A DNA stretch of 11,054 nt from Actinomycetota bacterium (GTDB taxonomy: Bacteria; Actinomycetota; Thermoleophilia; Gaiellales; Gaiellaceae), in assembly GCA_013812265.1 (NCBI GenBank), contig JACCTQ010000238.1, positions 1 to 11,054 of the forward strand. Reading direction: 5' to 3'. The notes under the pieces were generated by a model that made no database searches, was not told where the DNA came from, and saw only the letters and a program-made list of their open reading frames with translations. Of this stretch, positions 7,333-11,054 are shown in pieces; position 1 is the first letter of the stretch; every line of letters starts with the position of its first letter. Made by a program: the position numbers and the translations under genes.

Positions 7333-7504
7333 GTTCCGCATGAACCGCCTTGTCACGATCATCTACCTCGTCGTCGGCTTCATTGTCGCGGCCGACCGGA
7401 ACTACCTGGAGAATCTCGACCAGCTGAAGCGCCTCGCTTCGGCGGCGCTCGCCGTGCTGCTCTGGCCGCTGCTCCTCCTGGGAATCAACCTACGAATCGA
7501 CTAG
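7331..7504 (+). CDS. Small two-helix membrane protein (57 residues)
   Basis: ATG at 7331 follows AAAGAGAGAG, a plausible ribosome binding site. The frame is open upstream to 7247, but that part is antisense to the GH99 signal peptide and unlikely to be translated. The peptide has a basic N-terminus (MFRMNR), a first hydrophobic helix (LVTIIYLVVGFIVAA, about 7-21), a polar loop (DRNYLENLDQLKR) and a second helix (about 35-53, ending LLWPLLLLGINL). The compact shape and the conserved-looking ENLD loop resemble small membrane proteins I have seen in actinobacteria. No function is known to me. It is divergent from the glycosidase gene, with both start codons inside one CATG. It is too small to be an enzyme; a structural or modulatory membrane role is possible. 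Confidence 0.72.
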   Translation: MFRMNRLVTIIYLVVGFIVAADRNYLENLDQLKRLASAALAVLLWPLLLLGINLRID

Positions 7505-7658
7505 CGGCTCACGTTCCGCCTTTCGCGGTGAAATCGGTCGTTCCCGAAGATACCGGCAGCGATCTTGCTCCTCACGAGCGGCGGTTCCCGTGATCGCCGT
7601 CACCCGCTGATTCCGTCGGTGCCTTTCCCAGTGAGGCTGTAGGCTCCCGCCCCACAGC

Positions 7659-8105
7659 ATGAAGACGATCGTGGTCGCATATGGCGGTAGCGAAGAGGCG
7701 TCGCGGCGAGCGCTCGAACGCGCAGCAGAGCTCGCCGGGGCCCTCGGCTCCGAGCTCGTCGTCGCGAGCATCGCACCGCTCGACCAGCAGGTGATCCCCA
7801 ATCCGATCATTCCAACGGAGTCGGTCGTCCTCCCGCTTCCAGCACCCCCCGCCGACCTCCTCGACGAAGCGGACGCGGAGCTCGAGCGGGCGCGGGAGCT
7901 TCTCGCAGGCAAAGGGTTGGCCGCCGAGTACGTAACCGGAATCGGGCCTCCGGCCGAGGCAATCCTGGACATCGCCGATGATCGTCAGGCAACCCTGATC
8001 GTCGTGGGCAGCCACGAGTCGAGCTTCCTCGATCGCCTTCTGCAAAGAAGCGTGAGCGAGGACGTCTCGCGTCGCGCGCATTGCGATGTCCTGATCGTTC
8101 ATTGA
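7659..8105 (+). CDS. Universal stress protein (UspA family)
   Basis: This single-domain Usp of 148 residues has the usual length. It opens with MKTIVVAYGGSEEASRRAL and ends with the family's HCDVLIVH strand. The ligand-binding features are weak: the Asp normally found near residue 9-10 (VGxDGS) is replaced in VVAYGGS, and the G-x2-G-x9-G-S/T loop reads GSHE...QRS (117-131), keeping only the first Gly. It may therefore not bind ATP, placing it with the non-ATP-binding Usp type. Residues 41-66 form an unusually proline-rich insert. Start is ATG at 7659 with no close Shine-Dalgarno; TAGGCT (7640-7645) lies 13 nt upstream and could be a -10 box for a very short leader. It stands alone between a small membrane protein gene and an efflux gene. 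Confidence 0.9.
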   Translation: MKTIVVAYGGSEEASRRALERAAELAGALGSELVVASIAPLDQQVIPNPIIPTESVVLPLPAPPADLLDEADAELERARELLAGKGLAAEYVTGIGPPAEAILDIADDRQATLIVVGSHESSFLDRLLQRSVSEDVSRRAHCDVLIVH

Positions 8106-8182
8106 GGCGCCCCGGCCTCCGGCGGAATAGTCCGCGCGGACCGCACGTTTTGGATTCGAGTGCAATCAGGTAAGGAGGTTCG

Positions 8183-9619
8183 ATGAACGCCATCGCGCCG
8201 GATCCGCGCCGCTGGAAGGCGCTCGCACTTCTTTGCGCGTCCTTCTTCATGGTCGTGCTCGACATCGCCATCGTGAACGTCGCACTGCCCTCTATCGGTC
8301 GGGAGCTCGACTTCTCGCAGGACAACCTGCAGTGGGTCGTGACCGCCTATGCCTTGACGTTCGGCGGCTTCTTGCTGCTCGGCGGCCGCTTGGCAGATCT
8401 CCTGGGCCGCCGTCGCCTATTCATGATCGGGCTCGTCCTGTTCACGCTTGCATCGCTGATGTGCGGTCTTGCCAAGTCCGAAGGCGTCTTGATCGCCTCG
8501 CGGGCGATCCAGGGCCTGGGCGCAGCGATCATCTCACCAGCCGCGCTCTCCATCATCACGACGACGTTCACCGAGGGTAGCGAGCGGAACAAGGCGCTCG
8601 GCGTGTGGGGCGCAGTCGGCGGTACCGGCGCCGCCGCAGGCGTACTCATGGGCGGCGTGCTCACCAAGTATCTCGGCTGGGAGTGGATCTTCTGGGTCAA
8701 CGTCCCGGTGGGTGCGATCGCGCTCGCGCTGACCGTCCTCCTCGTCACCGAGAGCCGGCGAGAGACGGCAGAACGGCGTTTCGATCCGCTCGGCGCGTTC
8801 TCGGTCACCGCGGGCCTCGTGGCCTTCGTCTACGCGGTCTCCGAGGCGCCCGACGAGGGTTGGGCGAGCTTCCGGACCATCGGCCTGCTGCTCGTGTCGG
8901 GCGCGCTCATCGCGTTCTTCCTGGTTTGGGAGACGCGTGTCCGGTCACCGCTCATGCCGCTTGGCATCTTCCGCAATCGTCTGCTCACGGCGGCCAATAT
9001 CGTCGGCCTCCTGCAAGCGGGAGGGCTCTTCGCGATGTTCTTTCTGCTGACGCTGTACATGCAGCAGGTGCTCGGATTCTCGGCCCTGCAGACGGGCATC
9101 GGCTTCCTCGCCACGGCGGGAACGGCGGTTGTGTTCGCCGGCCCCTCGCAGGCCCTGGTGACGAGGATAGGCCCGAAACCGGTGCTGGTCACCGGTCTCG
9201 CTCTGCTAACCGCCGGGATCCTCTGGTACACGCAGATCTCCGTCGACGGCAGCTATCCGGTCGACCTCCTACCGGGATTCATCCTCACCGGTATCGGCAT
9301 ACCGCTGTCCTTCATTCCCATCAACATCGCTGCGCTCGCGGGAGTGGAGGAACGCGAGGCGGGCCTGGCTTCGGGCCTCATCAACACGTCGCAGCAGATC
9401 GGAGGCGCGATCGGAGTCGCGGTCATCTCGACCGTTGCCTTCGAGCACGCGGAGACACTCGTGCAGAGCGGTGAGACGCCCCCGGCTGCGCTGACCGAGG
9501 GCTTTCAGTGGGGGTTCTGGGTGGGCGGTGGAATCTGGCTCGTTGCGCTACTTGCAGCGATCACCTTGATGCGGCGCGAGGAACTGGAGGTAGGCGCGCC
9601 GGCTGTAGAGGCGACGTAA
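8183..9619 (+). CDS. MFS drug efflux transporter, DHA2 (EmrB/QacA) family
   Basis: This 478-residue proton-driven efflux permease has the 14-helix DHA2 layout. Helix 1 carries the family D1 motif LDIAIVNVALPSIG (26-39). Motif A, GGRLADLLGRRRLF (67-80), lies in the loop between helices 2 and 3. Motif B, SRAIQGLGAAI, is near 106-116, and motif C (GAVGGTGAAAGVLMGG, 143-158) marks it as an antiporter. The start is certain: AAGGAGG lies 5 nt before the ATG, the strongest ribosome binding site in the window. Substrates cannot be read from the sequence; relatives export lipophilic cations, dyes and antibiotics. No TetR or MarR regulator gene is adjacent, unusual for this family, so control is not visible. 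A GC-rich hairpin begins 14 nt after the stop. Length and motifs look intact. Confidence 0.95.
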   Translation: MNAIAPDPRRWKALALLCASFFMVVLDIAIVNVALPSIGRELDFSQDNLQWVVTAYALTFGGFLLLGGRLADLLGRRRLFMIGLVLFTLASLMCGLAKSEGVLIASRAIQGLGAAIISPAALSIITTTFTEGSERNKALGVWGAVGGTGAAAGVLMGGVLTKYLGWEWIFWVNVPVGAIALALTVLLVTESRRETAERRFDPLGAFSVTAGLVAFVYAVSEAPDEGWASFRTIGLLLVSGALIAFFLVWETRVRSPLMPLGIFRNRLLTAANIVGLLQAGGLFAMFFLLTLYMQQVLGFSALQTGIGFLATAGTAVVFAGPSQALVTRIGPKPVLVTGLALLTAGILWYTQISVDGSYPVDLLPGFILTGIGIPLSFIPINIAALAGVEEREAGLASGLINTSQQIGGAIGVAVISTVAFEHAETLVQSGETPPAALTEGFQWGFWVGGGIWLVALLAAITLMRREELEVGAPAVEAT

Positions 9620-9632
9620 GACGTTGGGATGA

Positions 9633-9666
9633 GCCGGGGGCCTCGCCCGCGAGCGAGGGCCCCGGC
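9633..9666. terminator. GC-rich hairpin between convergent genes, likely bidirectional terminator
   Basis: A 14-bp stem pairs 9633-9646 with 9653-9666, with one mismatch and a 6-nt loop (CCGCGA). It starts 14 nt after the permease stop and lies 22 nt beyond the stop of the convergent secreted-protein gene. There is no clean T-run, only TTCCCGTTCCC on the plus-strand side. That is common for GC-rich actinobacterial terminators. The stem is seen directly; the termination role is inferred. Confidence 0.7.
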
Positions 9667-9688
9667 TTCCCGTTCCCGTGTCCCCGTG

Positions 9689-10134
9689 CTAGCGGACGGT
9701 GAACTTGATCGTCGAGCTCTTGCCGTTCTCGTGATTGTTGCCGGCGAGGTAGACCTCGACATGTGCTTGCCTTTCGGAAGGTTCCGATACGTGATCGTGG
9801 GCTTGACCGCGGGAGAGTAGGTACCGGCGACGCCCAGCTTGACGGCCAGCTGGCCGTTGGCGCCGGAGTACTTCGGGAAGTCGAATTTCCCCTTGTCCAT
9901 CTGGAAGTGTAGATGGCCCTGTCCGGCCTTGGGGCTCTTACCGACGGCAGCCGCGTTGATCTTGAAGTTGCTGATCTTCACGGTGAACGTGGCCTTCGAC
10001 TTCGTCACTGCGCCGGCCTTCGGCGTGACGAAGCGAACGGAGGACGCGGCCGAAGACGAGCCGAGCGCGACGGCGGAACCTGCTACGAGTGTCGCTGCTG
10101 CAAGCGCTGCGACCGATGAGTAAAACTTAGACAT
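9689..10134 (-). CDS. Secreted beta-rich protein with GHLHF motif, interrupted by a one-base frameshift
   Basis: ATG at 10134 is preceded by AAGGAGAAGGA. The N-terminus is a signal peptide (MSKFYSSVAALAAATLVAG, cleavage near residue 30). An Ig-like or beta-sandwich stretch of alternating residues follows, with GHLHFQMD at 73-80 and YRNLPKGKH at 116-124. After His124 (codon 9763-9765) the frame turns into Ser/Arg-rich text and runs antisense into the permease gene to 9505. Shifting by one base at 9760-9762 gives VEVYLAGNNHENGK and then SSTIKFTVR with a stop at 9689-9691. This is a natural beta-strand ending for secreted proteins with a GHxH motif and a GKHxVxVxLxxNxH strand. One base is therefore missing here, by mutation or sequencing error. 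The intended product is about 148 residues, exported. The function is unknown; similar domains are annotated as DUF4399-like. Confidence 0.8.
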
Positions 10135-10150
10135 TCCTTCTCCTTACTAG

Positions 10151-10180
10151 GTTGACGGCGCTTATTCGCCGGCCGTCACC
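10151..10180. repeat. Imperfect inverted repeat in divergent intergenic region
   Basis: GACGGCG (10154-10160) and CGCCGGCCGTC (10167-10177) form an imperfect dyad with GGCG/CGCC around CTTATT and GACGGC/GCCGTC as outer arms. It sits midway between the divergent starts at 10134 and 10195. It could be an operator shared by both genes or just a hairpin. The symmetry is visible; any role is a guess. Confidence 0.3.
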
Positions 10181-10194
10181 TTCGGAGGAAAAGC

Positions 10195-10539
10195 GTGCGA
10201 GTGGATAGCGGCCCCAGCGGAGCTTTTCCCACCAACGCCCGATATCTTTCGGGTATCGCTTTGGCCGTCAGGTCAGCTGTCCTGCTCCTCGTCGCCGCTG
10301 CGGCCACCGTCGGAGCGGTCGCGATTATCGCGAATTGCCGTGAGGGAACCTCGTGGGACGCGATGGCGTTTGCGCTTCTCACGGGCAGCGCGTCGGCGAT
10401 CGCGCTCGCCGCCTTTCTCCAGCTACGACAGCGAGCCATCGCAGGCACCGCCGCGGCGCTTCTTCTCGCCGGTGCTTATGGGGCGATCGCGTTGGCCGCG
10501 ATTCAGGCGGCGGACGTGGGGGGCAACTGCTTCCACTAA
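10195..10539 (+). CDS. Small three-helix membrane protein (114 residues)
   Basis: GTG at 10195 follows GGAGG with a 6-nt gap, so the start is well supported. The protein has a short polar N-terminus, then three hydrophobic segments: about 19-47, 54-77 (ending before LRQRQR-like basic residues, QLRQRA) and 82-105. The C-terminus is DVGGNCFH. The only two Cys, Cys48 just after helix 1 and Cys112 after helix 3, would lie on the same face of the membrane, so a disulfide is possible if that face is external. Basic residues between helices 2 and 3 fit an inward-facing loop. I do not recognise the family. It is divergent from the secreted-protein gene, with a 60-nt gap between start codons. Confidence 0.72.
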   Translation: MRVDSGPSGAFPTNARYLSGIALAVRSAVLLLVAAAATVGAVAIIANCREGTSWDAMAFALLTGSASAIALAAFLQLRQRAIAGTAAALLLAGAYGAIALAAIQAADVGGNCFH

Positions 10540-10580
10540 ACGCGCCCCGGCCGCGCCTGCCGTTTACAGAGGGTTCTAAT

Positions 10581-10645
10581 CGGGGCGCGGGAATTTGAAC
10601 TCGGGACCTCTATTCCCCCCCGATGTTTGCGGGAAGCGCGCCCCG
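10581..10645 (-). ncRNA. tRNA-like structured element, possible degenerate tRNA remnant
   Basis: Read on the minus strand, this 65-nt segment has a 9-bp closing stem (10637-10645 with 10581-10589). Inside it are a 4-bp hairpin with a 7-nt loop (CCCG/CGGG, 10619-10633), in the place of a D arm, and GGAAT/ATTCC (10590-10594 with 10612-10616). The 3' part, GAGGTCCCGAGTTCAAATTC, looks like a tRNA variable loop and T arm with a TTCAAAT loop, followed by a GCGCCCC acceptor strand. It is too short for a tRNA, the T stem does not pair, and no anticodon arm fits. It is therefore a remnant or a chance structure rather than a working tRNA. Confidence 0.25.
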
Positions 10646-10742
10646 GTGAAACGTGCTGCAAATACCGCGTTTAGATCGCGTCGAGTTACCCAGGATGCAC
10701 CCTCCTGCGGCGAGCCCGCACGCACATCGGTACGCGCGTGGA

Positions 10743-10759
10743 GACCGCGAGGCGCGGTC
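10743..10759. repeat. Perfect 7-bp inverted repeat, 3-nt spacer
   Basis: GACCGCG and CGCGGTC are separated by AGG. The dyad lies 160 nt upstream of the ABC transporter start. It could be a hairpin or a regulator site; nothing else supports either role. Confidence 0.35.
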
Positions 10760-10908
10760 GACCTTGTGGCGTCCGCCTTGCGGTCTACGGAGCGGGGGGT
10801 GTGGCGAGCGGGCGTCGACTCGCGCGCCCGTGACAGACGGCCGCGCACGGTGGCTCTGCACCGGACATCAAAGGAGCTTTGACGGGATACAGACCGCGCT
10901 CTTCACCG

Positions 10909-10914
10909 TAGACT
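10909..10914 (+). promoter_or_regulatory. Probable -10 box (TAGACT) for a leaderless ABC transporter transcript
   Basis: TAGACT fits the TAnnnT pattern of the main actinobacterial sigma factor and ends 6 nt before the GTG at 10921, so transcription would begin at or next to the start codon. TTGACG (10879-10884) resembles a -35 box but is 24 nt away, too far for a standard promoter. No Shine-Dalgarno lies before the GTG, which fits leaderless translation. Confidence 0.42.
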
Positions 10915-10920
10915 CGTCGC

Positions 10921-11054
10921 GTGGCCCCCGCGCTCGTGGCGCACGAACTCGGCAAGCGCTACGGACGTGTTCAGGCGCTCGACGGCGTCGACCTCTCCGT
11001 GGAGCCGGGCGAGCTCGTCGGGCTCCTGGGGCCGAACGGCGCGGGGAAGTCCAC
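10921..11054 (+). CDS. ABC transporter ATP-binding protein, partial (runs off right edge)
   Basis: GTG at 10921 begins 44 complete codons: an N-terminal strand with LVAHELGKRYGRVQALDGVD, then LSVEPGELVGLLGPNGAGKS, whose GPNGAGKS (37-44) is the Walker A loop. Tyr14 is placed as the A-loop aromatic residue that stacks on the adenine. The pattern KRYG...ALDGVDL...PGE is that of ABC-2 type exporters' ATPases (drug, polysaccharide or Nod-type export), cytosolic and paired with a membrane partner normally encoded next to it, which would be outside the window. The Walker B and signature motifs are also outside. The start is chosen because the strand structure begins here and TAGACT lies 6 nt upstream. 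The substrate cannot be told. Confidence 0.9.
   Translation, partial: MAPALVAHELGKRYGRVQALDGVDLSVEPGELVGLLGPNGAGKS

Larger units (their letters stand above)
10540..10920. other. Gene-free stretch with repeats, hairpins and a tRNA-like remnant
   Basis: No convincing gene is present in these 381 nt. The open frames in it give Arg/Ser/Pro-rich peptides with no ribosome binding site. What it holds: CGCGCCCCGG at 10541-10550 and again at 10637-10646, with the complementary CGGGGCGCG at 10581-10589; a stretch on the minus strand resembling the 3' part of a tRNA (10581-10612); a perfect short hairpin GACCGCG-AGG-CGCGGTC at 10743-10759; a weaker stem CGGGCG/CGCCCG near 10812-10833; and a probable promoter just before 10921. 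Confidence 0.55.

Noticed and set aside
6058..7593. 511-codon open frame on the plus strand opposite the GH99 gene
   Set aside because: It covers a gene with a signal peptide and GH99 catalytic motifs on the other strand, and its own peptide is low-complexity Arg/Ala/Pro text.
9505..9688. Tail of the uncorrected secreted-protein frame into the permease gene
   Set aside because: The shifted frame gives a far more natural ending at 9689, before the terminator hairpin.
10581..10645. A functional tRNA gene on the minus strand
   Set aside because: Only about 65 nt long, the T stem does not pair and no anticodon arm can be drawn; listed only as a tRNA-like remnant at low confidence.
10576..10882. 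Open frames of 83-95 codons on both strands in the gene-free stretch
   Set aside because: No ribosome binding site, no motif, Arg/Pro/Ser-rich peptides, and they overlap each other.
1..11054. CRISPR array, insertion sequence, phage or defence system
   Set aside because: No regularly spaced repeats, transposase, integrase, nuclease-helicase or toxin-antitoxin motifs were seen in any frame I could read.

Overview
The window is GC-rich DNA with GTG and TTG starts, 4-nt stop/start overlaps, and a GarA-type FHA gene directly followed by an FtsR-type MerR gene. That pairing is an actinobacterial signature. The gene mix (zinc-ribbon GarA, a long ManC with a fused phosphomutase-like domain, a compact HutF-like amidohydrolase) would suit a deep-branching Actinomycetota such as Thermoleophilia. 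This placement is inference, not shown directly.

Left half (1-5119, all on the minus strand, so read right to left): pgsA (CDP-alcohol phosphatidyltransferase), a ManC-like nucleotidyltransferase with a C-terminal phosphomannomutase-like domain, a zinc-ribbon FHA protein of the GarA/OdhI type, an FtsR-like MerR regulator, apt (adenine phosphoribosyltransferase), and the start of an unknown Cys-containing protein that runs off the left edge. pgsA/manC and garA/ftsR overlap by 4 nt and the other gaps are 3 to 63 nt, so this is probably one transcription unit. It would combine phospholipid synthesis, mannose activation, a 2-oxoglutarate/phospho-switch regulator, a division-linked regulator and purine salvage.

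Middle (5120-8105): a 36-nt divergent promoter region, then a HutF-like amidohydrolase on the plus strand that converges on a secreted GH99-type (endo-alpha-1,2-mannosidase-like) glycosidase on the minus strand. The 3' end of the glycosidase frame is problematic and probably carries a frameshift. Its start codon shares a CATG palindrome with the start of a divergent 57-residue two-helix membrane protein. A universal stress protein with an eroded ATP loop follows.

Right part (8106-11054): a DHA2-type 14-helix drug efflux permease with a strong ribosome binding site, a GC-rich hairpin, a convergent secreted beta-rich protein interrupted by a clear one-base frameshift, a divergent three-helix membrane protein, about 380 nt without a gene (repeats and a tRNA-like fold), and the first 44 codons of an ABC transporter ATPase that runs off the right edge.

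I see no CRISPR array, insertion sequence, phage gene or toxin/defence system. The most notable items are the ManC C-terminal domain with all four phosphohexomutase loops eroded, the zinc-ribbon GarA with a retained ETT phospho-site, the CATG-shared divergent starts, two probable frameshifts, and the structured non-coding stretch at 10541-10646.
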